Assembly (NCBI GenBank): GCA_015143295.1
Contig: CM026571.1
Coordinates: forward strand, 4,421,501-4,485,500
Direction of reading: 5' to 3'
DNA length: 64,000 nt
Source of the DNA: Tetracentron sinense
Lineage: Eukaryota; Streptophyta; Magnoliopsida; Trochodendrales; Trochodendraceae
Made by a program: the position numbers and the translations under genes. This document shows, piece by piece, positions 56,000 through 64,000 of the stretch (positions are counted from its first letter, which is position 1; each line of letters opens with the position of its first letter). The notes under the pieces were generated by a model. It was not told the origin of the DNA. It saw only the letters and a program-made list of their open reading frames with translations, and ran no database searches.

Positions 56000-57315
56000 A
56001 TGGCAAAAATCCATCACTCCCTGTTCCTCTTGGCAGCTTTGGGCTGTTTTCTGGTGGGACCAGTGAGCGCGATGAATCACATTGTTGGAGGGAGCTTTGG
56101 TTGGAGCATCCCCAAGAACCTCTCCTTCTACCAAGAATGGGCTAAACCGAGAACCTTTGGCGTCGGCGACAAATTGGGTAAGTTCAAAGGCCTCTGTTTA
56201 TTCAAATGCTACATTTTCTGGTCTCATGAAGAAACCTTTTTTATTCAAGAACATCTTTAGAAAACCTGTCTTCAAGAAAAGTATAACATTGGTCACCTTA
56301 TCTAATGATTCAAATAACCATCTAATATAAATTCTCTTCATAATCTTCATTTTCTTGTTAAACCTTCATTTTCTTGTTATGGGGCCAAGGGAGGCTGTAG
56401 CCCCCCCTGCACTTTTGAAAAAGGAAATATATTTTTTCATTGATACTACAGGGCGTAGCCTTGGGCAGGGGCAGAGCTAGGGGGCGAGGAGGGCCCTCCT
56501 GAACTTTTGAGGGAAAAAACTCAAATTATACTATATTAATTAATTTAAGAGGGCATAGGCATAGGGCAGTTTCCCCCGAACTTTTGAAAAAAATAAACTA
56601 AGTTAAGAGGGCATAGCGATAGGCGGGGGAGCAGCTGCCCCTTGACTATAAAAAAATCTTTACAAATGGACACAAACAGCGGATGGCCTACGAACTTGGC
56701 CCTTAATTAAAATGGGGGCAATGCCCTGAATCCCCGCACCCCTTAGACCAAAAATATTTTGTACCCCTAATCATTCTTCATAAACCCATGAATAATAATT
56801 ACTAATATTATCAATCAACCATTGTTATCCCCTCTACAAGAAATTCCTCGCTCTGCCCTAATATTATCATAACGAAATTGAGTTCTTGAGTGACATGTTA
56901 ATGGCACCATATTGATAATTCTCCTAATGGCCGAGTTGCAGTGTTCTTGTACAGGACGGGTGTACACAACGTACTAGAGCTTAGCAAGAAAGACTTCGAA
57001 GCATGCACTCAAAAAAATGTGACAGAGATGTATTATAGCGGGCCGACGATTCTGGAGCTCACAATACCTGGGGACTACTACTACTACTGTGGAGTTGGGA
57101 CACATTGCGAAGGTGGCCAAAAGCTCAGCATAACCGTCACCAATGCAGAGGGATCTGCTGGGACCCCATTTATGTTCAATGCTGGTTCTGAAAATGCTAC
57201 CTCTCCTGGGACTCCATTAGATGCAAATACCACAAAGCCCTCATCAGCCAATTCAATTCGCAATATTGGTGTGGTTTCTGGTTTATTATCTTTCTTGCTC
57301 TCGTTGTTCATCTGA
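56000..57315 (+). CDS. Stellacyanin-type phytocyanin, GPI-anchored, two exons
   Basis: Exons 56000-56177 and 56942-57315 join through a GT-AG phase-1 intron into 183 residues. Residues 1-24 are a signal peptide (ends GPVSA). Residues about 26-127 form the blue-copper phytocyanin fold, with HIVGGSFGW at the start. Copper ligands are all present: His68 (GVHNV), Cys109 and His114 (YYYYCGVGTHC), and axial Gln119, the stellacyanin choice in place of the Met of plantacyanins and uclacyanins. Cys81 and Cys115 should form the family disulfide. N-glycosylation sites fall at Asn40, 85, 144 and 155. A Pro/Thr/Ser-containing stretch and the hydrophobic end VVSGLLSFLLSLFI suggest arabinogalactan decoration and a GPI anchor, so it would face the apoplast at the plasma membrane. 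Intron position matches the usual phytocyanin site. The intron (764 bp) carries GGGGCAGAGCTAGG-type repeat sequence. Biological role unknown; electron transfer is assumed from the family. Confidence 0.93.
56390..56860. repeat. hAT-related repeat sequence in the phytocyanin intron
   Basis: Several AGGGGCAGAGCTAGGGGGC and CCCCCCTGCACTTTTGAAAA-type blocks are present, and CTCGCTCTGCCCTAA occurs at the right. These resemble degraded copies of the CAGGGGCGGAGCC family, with no identifiable target duplication. Confidence 0.55.
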
Positions 57316-57988
57316 GGAGAGCTGGTTGCGACACTGTCTTGTAGTAATGGAGTAAGATTTTATCCGTGGAGAGTCTCAGATGACCGGGAATTTGAATGAG
57401 TTGCGTTATATTGAAGTTGCTAATTGGTGGAATTCTAGTTATAGGGATCCGGATCATGTTTTCTGATCAACAAGATAGTGAATAAAATTTATTGATTTAC
57501 TCATAGAGGTATATGTGGGGCTACCATGTGAGTGTTATGCTATTGGGTGGACCCTGGTGTGCTGGTGTGGGTCAGAGGAAGCTCCCATATCTCTTACCCA
57601 CATACCCAGTAATCCCCTGTTTGCACATATAGAAGAAAATTAGAGGAAACTTAATTAGGATTTGTATTAGGAATTTTTTTTCTCTCTGTTTTCACATATA
57701 GTCTCGGCAATCAAACATTGGGTAAGGTTCTGGTTGAATTCTCAAAATTGGAGACTCCCATGGAATTAAACTCCTTGTAATTTAAACTCGCAAGCATTTC
57801 GCCTTCAAGTTTGGCTGTTTAGATGTCATGAGAATGTTTGTGGAATTTTTTTTTTTTAAATTGCTTATATATAAAATTTGCACAACATTCTTTAGTCATA
57901 TATTAGTATTAGCTATTTGCAACCTAATTAACAACACTTAAAAAGAATTAGAGTGCAAAACTAAGGGTTTTGTTTGAAGTGTTAGAAC
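57316..57988. other. Phytocyanin 3' UTR and intergenic DNA
   Basis: AATAAAATTTATTG at 57480 is a good poly(A) signal candidate 165 bp after the stop. GTCTCGGCAATCAAACATTG at about 57702 resembles one arm of the Tourist-like MITE of 30815. Confidence 0.55.
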
Positions 57989-58745
57989 TAGGGGTGGCAA
58001 TCGGGCCGGGCTGGGGTTAGCCCAAGCTCAGCCCGAGCACCCCAGCCCAAACTCGGCTCACAAATATATTCGGGCTTCGGGTCGAGTTAGGACTGGTCCA
58101 AAATAAGCAGAGTGTGGGCTGAGTTCGGGGTTGGCCCAAATTAAGTAGCTTGTGGGCTAAGTACGGGCCGAATTAGGGCTGAGTTCTCCCGTAGTTACTT
58201 GTGAACTTTTCCTTAAACACCGACATGCAATGCACAATAACTTAATTAGTAAACAAATTTAAAGTTTAGTAAAATTAGTCCACCACTGTTCTAGGTACCT
58301 AATTATTTTAACTAGTAATCAATTTTGGGAGGTGTTTCTCTAATAGTGTGTTTCTCCAATAGTAAAAGAACTAGATTCAAATCCTTGATAAATAAGACTA
58401 AAAATAATTTTTTTAAAAAAATACTACTAGTAACATTCTTAAATAGCAAATACAAAAATAGTTTCTCAATGTGAAACACATCACTTCCAATTCAATGAGA
58501 ATGAGATTAGCTCGTGAGTCTTCTCTATCTATATATATTATTTATAAAAGAATAAAATATCTTTAGTTCGGGCCGGGCTGAATTCGGGCTGAGCTAAGGG
58601 CAGCCCAAGCTCGGCCCAATATTAACTTTGGGCTTATATTCTTATCCAAACTTAGCCCAGCCCAAAATAAGGAAGGCTCAGGCCACCCAAACTTTGGGCC
58701 TAACAATCGGGTTTCGGGCCCAGCCCAGCCCAATTGCCACCCCTA
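57989..58745. mobile_element. hAT element, GGGCCGGGC subfamily
   Basis: It starts TAGGGGTGGCAATCGGGC and ends CCCAATTGCCACCCCTA. The 8-bp flanks GTTAGAAC (57981-57988 and 58746-58753) are perfect. Subterminal zones repeat GCCCAAGCTCGGCCC and TTCGGGCTGAG; the core is AT-rich with no transposase. 757 bp. Confidence 0.95.
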
Positions 58746-58753
58746 GTTAGAAC

Positions 58754-59339
58754 TTTTTCCCCGTGGGGGTGAACTCGAGTTCAAGTCCCATAGGGTGAGC
58801 ATGTTGACGTGCCCACCGGCTATCACTTGACTAACCTACTATTACTCTATTTATTAGGGTTACCCCCAATTACATTAATTATTAATTGTATGAGATATTT
58901 GATTTTTCCTATGCATTTATTTGGAGGAAAAAATAGATGCAATTAATTACTTTTTTTTAAAAAGCCAATGTTTGTGTTTGGTATGTTGTAAAATTATTTT
59001 TTTATCGCAAAAAAATTCTAGTTCTATTTAATTTTATACTTTTATGTTCGGAGGGAAAAAATCTATTAAAATGAGGATTTTCATTTATTTATTAAATTTT
59101 TAAACAAAGGAAATGTATTCTCCCCCTCCTCCAAAAAAAAGAAGAAGTGATTTTTGCATATCAGCTACTGAGTTTTTCCTAATTTGCAAAGACATGGTTG
59201 TATAAAACAGATTTGCAAATTAACTCATTGTATAACTTTTAGACAAAAGGCCTCGTTCTCCCACTTCCGTTGAATTGCATTTAAAAATGTTAAAAAGTGA
59301 CTATAATGCTCTTGTGATATTTAGTATACTATAATACCT
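58754..59339. other. Intergenic DNA
   Basis: AT-rich; no gene recognised. GTTCAAGTCCCATAGGG near 58772 resembles a SINE box B, but no box A was seen nearby. Confidence 0.5.
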
Positions 59340-60065
59340 TTGTGACACGTGTCTTCTTTTAATTATGGTTAAGATTCACTAACCCATAGGAATAAAGGTT
59401 TAAAGCATCTAACCTTGTTTTTTAAAAATATATTTAACTACATGGATTAAAAGTTATCAACCATAATTCAAGGGCATTTTAAAGGGGTGTCCCCTTTTAA
59501 CTCCCTTTAACTAGTGTTAAGATTCACTAACCTTAGAGTTAAAGCATCTAACATTGTTTTTTTTATAAAATTAATCACAGGAGTTAAAACTTGTTAATTA
59601 TAGTTCAATGGCAGTTAAAGGAGTGCCCCATTTTAACTCCCTTTAACCGTGGTTAAGATTCACAAACCATTATGGTTAGAGTATCTAACCTTGGATTTTA
59701 GAAAAAAAATTAACCACAAGGGTTAAAACTTGTTGACCATAGTTCAAGGATAGTTAAGGGGGTGTCCCATTTTTACTCTCTTTAACTGTGGTTATGATTC
59801 ACTAACCCTTAGGGTTAAAGCATCAAACCTTAATTTTAAGATTTTTAAAAAAAAATTAACCACAATGCCTAAAACTTGTTAACCATAGTTCAAGGATAGT
59901 TAAAGTGATGTCTCATTTTAACTCCCTTTAACTGTGGTTAAGATTCACTGACCCTTAAGGTTAAAACATCTGACCTTAGTTTTTAGAAAAACAAATTAAA
60001 AAAATTTAACCATGGGGTTAAAACTTGTTAACCATTGTTCAAGGGTAGTTAAAGGGGGCATTATG
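59340..60065 (+). repeat. Tandem array of the about 140-bp TTAACC unit
   Basis: Five diverged units, each with TTTTAACTCCCTTTAACTG, GGTTAAGATTCACTAACCCT, AGGGTTAAAGCATCTAACCT, an A/T spacer, GGTTAAAACTTGTTAACCAT and AGTTCAAGGGTAGTTAAAGG. Each unit is itself partly palindromic. The unit also occurs singly or in short runs at 18680-18900, 21440-21545, 31735-31910, 33050-33160, 33625-33935, 35370-35445 and 61735-61850. Confidence 0.88.
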
Positions 60066-60518
60066 AGATTATGAAATATCTTAAGGGTACAATAATCATT
60101 TTACTAATAGTTTTAAACAAAATCGCAAAGGGAGTATGGATTTGTTTTACACAATAATGTATTTTCAAACTAAGGATAAATCCAGCAGTTGATATGCAAA
60201 ATGCCCAAAAAATTAAAAAAAACTGTGGGGCTAGCATTTCTTCTGTAGGATATTTAAGTTTCAGTGCAGTTTGAAGACGAAGAACAAAAATCCTTAACCC
60301 TCTTCTTTTGGGTTTGGGGTTCTTTCCCGTAGAAATGAGAAATGGAGACGGAAGAGATTGAAGCAGTTCTAGAGAAGATTTGGGATCTGCACGACAACTT
60401 CAGGGACTCCATTCACCTAGGGCACGTGCCCCCCTAAACCTTTACAAAAAAAAAACAATTTTGTACGTTTATCCATATGGCACCATGGCCATGGAGGTGG
60501 ATGAAGATCCAATAACAG

Positions 60519-60840
60519 CCAATTGTGATTGAACTCGGGAAGAGTTCAATCGCACCCATACACAGGCCAACATGTCTCCTTTTAACCCCTATTAACTGGG
60601 GTTAATATTCACTAAACTTTGGGGTTCAACAATATAACTTTAGTTTTTTCTTTAAAAAAAATATTAATCCTAAGGGTTATAAATCCTTAACTAGAGCTTA
60701 ATATTTTTTTCCAAAAATTAAGGTTATATTGTTGAGCCCCAAGGATTAGTAAATCTTAACCACAATTAATGGGGGTCAAAGGGACACATGTTGGCATGTG
60801 GGTGTGATTGAACTTTCCTGAAGTTCAATTGCGATTGACT
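60519..60840. mobile_element. Foldback MITE whose arms contain the TTAACC unit
   Basis: Left arm: ATTGTGATTGAACTCGGGAA, then GTTCAATCGCACCCATAC, CCAACATGTCTCCTTTTAAC and TTCAACAATATAACTTTAG. The right arm in reverse complement matches over about 130 bp: ATCGCAATTGAACTTCAGGA, GTTCAATCACACCCACAT, CCAACATGTGTCCCTTTGAC, CTCAACAATATAACCTTAA. The spacer is about 60 bp. The arms carry the unit seen in the tandem array 59340-60065. Confidence 0.85.
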
Positions 60841-60867
60841 ATGATTCGATCTCAGGTGGGTATCCCT

Positions 60868-61616
60868 TAGGGGTGGTTATTGAATAAAATGTTCGTGAAT
60901 TACTCGGGCTCAGCTCGTTAAAAGCTCGAGTATCGTTCGTTTATTTTGTAAATGAGTCGAGCTTGAACACCGTTTTTGAGTTCGTTTAGTAAACGAGCCG
61001 AGCTTGAACACTCCCCTGCTTGGCTCGATAAAACTCGATTCAATTACATATATATATTTAAATAAGTGTGGTGTGGGTGTGGGTGGGTGGGTGTGGTATC
61101 GGGTGTGTGTTTCAAAGTAAAGTTGTGGAGGTGATATGTGTTAAAAAAAAAAAAAACCATGTGATGTGGGACCAAAAATAGTCCCACATCTGACATTGGT
61201 TAGGAAGTGAGTTGTTCAAGTGATGTTGGCTATTTAATTGATGGTTAAGAAAGAAAGAAGGGGCAAGGCTCAAAGCGCAAGAGAGTTGGCCACTCATGAG
61301 TTATGACTCATATGCTCGGCTTGGCTCAATGAGAAAGGCTAAATGAATTGGCTACTCCTCTATTTGACTCAGTTACTCCCCTATTTGACTTGTCTTGGCT
61401 TGACAAAAGAGATTTAAAAAAAAAAAACTAATTTAATAATTACTTATCATTAGGCTCGTTAAAAGCTCGAGCTCGTTTATATTTTCACGAGCAGAGTTCA
61501 AACAATATTATTTATGTTTGAACCGAGTTCAAGCCGAGCTCGAACAATGGTAAAAATTAGTGAATTGAGCTTGAACACCCCATTACTCAGCTCGTTCGGC
61601 TTGAGTATCACCCCTA
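60868..61616. mobile_element. hAT element, TCGTTCGTTTA subfamily, second copy
   Basis: It starts TAGGGGTGGTTATTGAATAA and ends GAGTATCACCCCTA. Flanks GTATCCCT (60860-60867) and GTACCCCC (61617-61624) agree at 6 of 8. Subterminal AAAGCTCGAGTATCGTTCG and CGTTTAGTAAACGAG match the copy at 7115. The core has a (GTGTGG)n-like stretch and no transposase. Confidence 0.88.
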
Positions 61617-62359
61617 GTACCCCCTCAGCTTTTGAATTTTTAAAAAAATATAGTTTATTTAGGATTTAGAATCCTCTGTTGTTATAACTTATAACCGGAC
61701 TCTTTGGAGTCAGTTACAACCCACAAGTTAACACATCTCTCTTTTAATACCTCTTGATTCTGATTAAGATTCACTAATCCTTAATGTTCAACCACCTAAC
61801 TTTGGTTTTTAGATAAAAATTTTTAACTCTAACAGTTAAAAATGATAAAAGACTTTTGTGTTGTAACAGGATTTCAAGTGTTTGGTCATATCCCTAACGG
61901 ATTAGTCCTGGAACAGTTGTCTATTAAATTTTTTAAAAATAAATATCTTTTAATTATTTTATTTAATTATTTAATAGAATACAGACGAGGGGAAACTGCT
62001 TCCCAAATATTTCAAAAAAATTATATTACAATATATGATAGGGCATAACCATAGGATGGGGCTCTCGAACAGCCCCGGGCCGGCCGTCCCTTGAACCAAA
62101 TGGGCCCCCTTACAATTGATTCCTGGCTCCGCCCCTCAATCCACGCGATCTTGAGAACCCATTTCTTCAATTCCGTCAAAACCGTTGATAAAATCGACGA
62201 GATTTCTTCTTTCGCAACTACGAACAGAAGAAATCTCGTAACTATGGTGAAGGCTTCGTATGCGTGAAAGATTTCCTAGTTAATGACGACGCGGCGAGGA
62301 GCCTCAATGCCATGAGAACTGCACACGAGAACCTCGAAGACCAGCTCGAGTTCTTCCAC

Positions 62360-63047
62360 GTGAGTTTTAGGATTTCTATTTTCTGCTCTCTTTTTTTTCT
62401 TTGTTTGTTCTTAGGAAATTTTGATTGCTCATGGTGTAATTGGTGAGTTAGTTTGGTTAAATGCGTTTATTTTATTAGCTTAAATTTCTAGAAGAGTTGT
62501 TTGAAACCGTTGCATTATATTCTGCGGTTTATATTGCTTTCCTGTTTGATTCATTGTCTTGTTGAATGGATTTCTGAATTATCTTGTTTGAATGAGGTTC
62601 AGATACAGATTCAGTTGGAGTTCATTCAAGGGAATTAGGGTTTTTGTCAACTTTGATTGTACTTCTAATCTAATATAATTTATAAAAGGGAAAAATATTA
62701 CATCTTGAATTTCCTTAAGCTACCTATTCCCTAGATTATTTCCAATGGTTACTTGCCCTAAAAGACTAAGTCAGTCCCGCATTGTAAGTGAAGTGCTGGC
62801 GGCTAGGCACATCGAGCGGAAAGTGAATTCATCAAAACCATGAAGGGGGGTTTCTGACCCTTTCAGCTTATTCCATTCAAGAAACTCTTCAACCAGGCCG
62901 CAAAGGCTGGATCATCACATCACTTGATATTACTACCCGGAACGAAACTTCATTCGAAAGTCGGTTCAAGGCAAGGATCAAAGCTCTTCCTTGAGGCTGG
63001 CTCAGCTAACCGATATGATGCAACCAAGGTTTAGTGATATTAGTTTA
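62360..63047. other. Intron start, then sequence of possible organellar origin
   Basis: 62360-62700 looks like ordinary AT-rich intron. 62750-63020 is more GC-balanced and reads AGTCAGTCCCGCATTGTAAG, GTGCTGGCGGCTAGGCAC and TTCCTTGAGGCTGGCTCAGC. This style recalls plant mitochondrial spacer DNA, but I cannot match it to a gene. Confidence 0.3.
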
Positions 63048-63640
63048 TCTCTACTATTATAATGAGAGAATGAGAGATTTGGGGGGTGGGGAAGTGGCGT
63101 TGATTGACTTTGTTTTGTTATGACAAGAAAATCAAATATTATATTATCTTATTACTATTTAGTAAATAGATATTTAAGGGTATTAAAGTCATTTAAAATC
63201 AATTAATTTAATCTCCTTGGAGATGACTTTTTTTTTGGGTAACTGAGGGTGTCCCAAAGCCTTCGATCCAAGGACTAGTCCCTTCGGGTATCCGCACCGC
63301 CCACTTGGAATTTTCCCTACGGATACTAGGGTAAATTGAGGAGTGGGAGTTGAACACACGACCACAGGGAGCAAACCTGGGACGCTAGCCAACTGCACCA
63401 ACCCCTGGTGGGTAGATAGGGCTGGTTCCTTCAACTCTACTCCTATTTTTTATCTTTTACTCTCTCACTCTGTATGTGTTTTCAACCATCGCACATCTCA
63501 CTTTTCTAACACATTTTCTCGCTCCCACGCCTCCCCTCTACCACACGTGCATTAGTGGATCTCACTAGGGTCTCTCTTTCCCTTCCCTTTCTCACGTGCA
63601 TCGCACGCGCGGCCCACTATATCAACATAAGAAAATAATT
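63048..63640 (+). mobile_element. Candidate Helitron remnant with a SINE inside
   Basis: It starts TCTCTACTATTATAATGAGA after an A and, after a SINE at 63225-63408, has the hairpin CGTGCATCGCACG then CGCGGCCCACTAT at about 63595-63621. The end reads CTAT where CTAG/CTAA is expected, so it is degraded or wrongly bounded. Confidence 0.45.
63225..63408 (-). mobile_element. tRNA-derived SINE, family 1, second full copy
   Basis: The reverse complement reads TTGGTGCAGTTGGCTAGCG (box A), GTGTTCAACTCCCACTCC (box B), GGGACTAGTCCTTGGATCG, TTTGGGACACCCTCAGTTAC and an A9 tail. It matches the copy at 3590 along its length. Confidence 0.82.
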
Positions 63641-63775
63641 TGTAATTATCCGATTATCTTAATCTATGGAGTACCTATATACCTCGAACCTTGTGGTTTC
63701 TACACGCAAACCCTCTTAGTAGCCCTCATACTAGACATCATCCCCATCAAGTTTTTTGGGGGAGTTGCAGTATGT

Positions 63776-63997
63776 CCTATAGTTGCACGGAAGCTATGTA
63801 CAGAATAGGATGCTCGCTTCCATCATGTTATTTAGTGGTCAAAGAGAGTTGTATATGTGACATTATGAAATGTACCCAAGTCTAATGTATGCCGCATAGT
63901 CACACAAAAGCTATGTACAGGGTGGGGTGCTCGCTTCCATCACGTCTCATTTAGTGGTCAAAGAGAGATGTGTGTGACGTTATCGAATAGTCCCAAT
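63776..63997 (+). repeat. 117-bp tandem duplication at the window end
   Basis: AAGCTATGTACAG at 63791 recurs at 63908. Both are followed by GGATGCTCGCTTCCATCA / GGGTGCTCGCTTCCATCA and TTTAGTGGTCAAAGAGAG. It runs to the window edge, so more copies may follow. Confidence 0.85.
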
Positions 63998-64000
63998 TCT

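Larger units (their letters stand above)
60417..62136. mobile_element. 1.7-kb insertion in the coding exon, hAT-like
   Basis: It starts CTAGGGCACGTGCCCCC and ends CCTGGCTCCGCCCCT. Flanks CCATTCAC (60409-60416) and CAATCCAC (62137-62144) agree at 6 of 8. The right tip is that of the CAGGGGCGGAGCCAGG hAT family and the left is diverged. It contains a foldback element (60519-60840), a second hAT (60868-61616) and one TTAACC unit. Confidence 0.7.
60342..62359 (+). pseudogene. Conserved coiled-coil-type plant gene, first exon broken by insertion
   Basis: 60342-60416 encodes METEEIEAVLEKIWDLHDNF then RDSIH. After a 1.7-kb insertion the reading resumes at about 62145 with AILRTHFFNSVKTVDKIDEI. In a shifted frame it gives NYGEGFVCVKDFLVNDDAAR, SLNAMRTAHENLEDQLEFFH, and a donor GTGAGT at 62360. 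I recall a conserved short plant protein with an N-terminal EEIESVLEKIWDLHDKL-like segment and a helix ENLEDQLEFFH, but no established name or function. The insertion plus an apparent frameshift between SSFATT and NYGEGF make a full-length product unlikely. The following exon is not in the window. A short overlapping upstream ATG at 60335 is also present. Removing the insertion restores DSIH-AILRTHFF, so it was an ordinary exon before the event. Confidence 0.7.

Noticed and set aside
59340..60065. CRISPR-like array
   Set aside because: Units are diverged, without short exact repeats and unique spacers, and the DNA is plant nuclear.
61112..61297. 61-codon minus-strand frame
   Set aside because: It lies wholly inside the hAT element 60868-61616 and shows no domain.

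Overview
This is plant nuclear DNA. Genes are split by GT-AG introns and AT-rich sequence, and most of the window is transposable elements: L1-type LINEs with poly(A) tails, Ty1/copia and Ty3/gypsy LTR elements primed from initiator tRNA-Met, tRNA-derived SINEs, Tourist-like MITEs, candidate Helitrons and many non-autonomous hAT elements with 8-bp target duplications. The host proteins are angiosperm-type: nucleotide-sugar transporter, AG-peptide, phytocyanin and a small plant-only family. Heavy LINE and hAT load with very long introns would suit an early-diverging eudicot such as Nelumbo, but that is an inference.

Layout. 1-2400: two LINE fragments. 4836-11945: the last four exons of a CMP-sialic-acid/UDP-galactose-type transporter gene. 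Its second visible intron holds a LINE with a hAT element inside it. 13.4-22.3 kb: mostly nested hAT elements. Two paralogous one-exon genes for a short uncharacterised plant protein lie at 16752-16991 and 22856-23116. 24.6-35.9 kb: no convincing host gene; MITEs, SINEs, LTR remnants, a LINE RNase H fragment and a Tourist-like element carrying a GTGGTG minisatellite.

36368-52107: one two-exon gene for a 73-residue arabinogalactan peptide, split by a 15.5-kb intron. The intron holds a gypsy element, three LINE pieces, a copia element with a long-TIR element inside, a hAT MITE and a decayed second copy of the gene's own exon 1/intron 1 border. 52880-54332: candidate Helitron. 56000-57315: a two-exon stellacyanin-type phytocyanin with a complete His-Cys-His-Gln copper site. 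57989-60065: a hAT element with a perfect target duplication, then a tandem array. 60342-62359: the first exon of a conserved coiled-coil-type plant gene, broken by a 1.7-kb insertion that itself contains two other elements. The end holds Helitron and SINE sequence and a 117-bp tandem repeat.

The genes do not form a pathway. Four of them (AG-peptide, phytocyanin, transporter, short paralogs) are ordinary single-locus plant genes, and what links them is repeated TE insertion into introns and flanks. Splice sites and frames were checked by hand; element boundaries without a target duplication are approximate.
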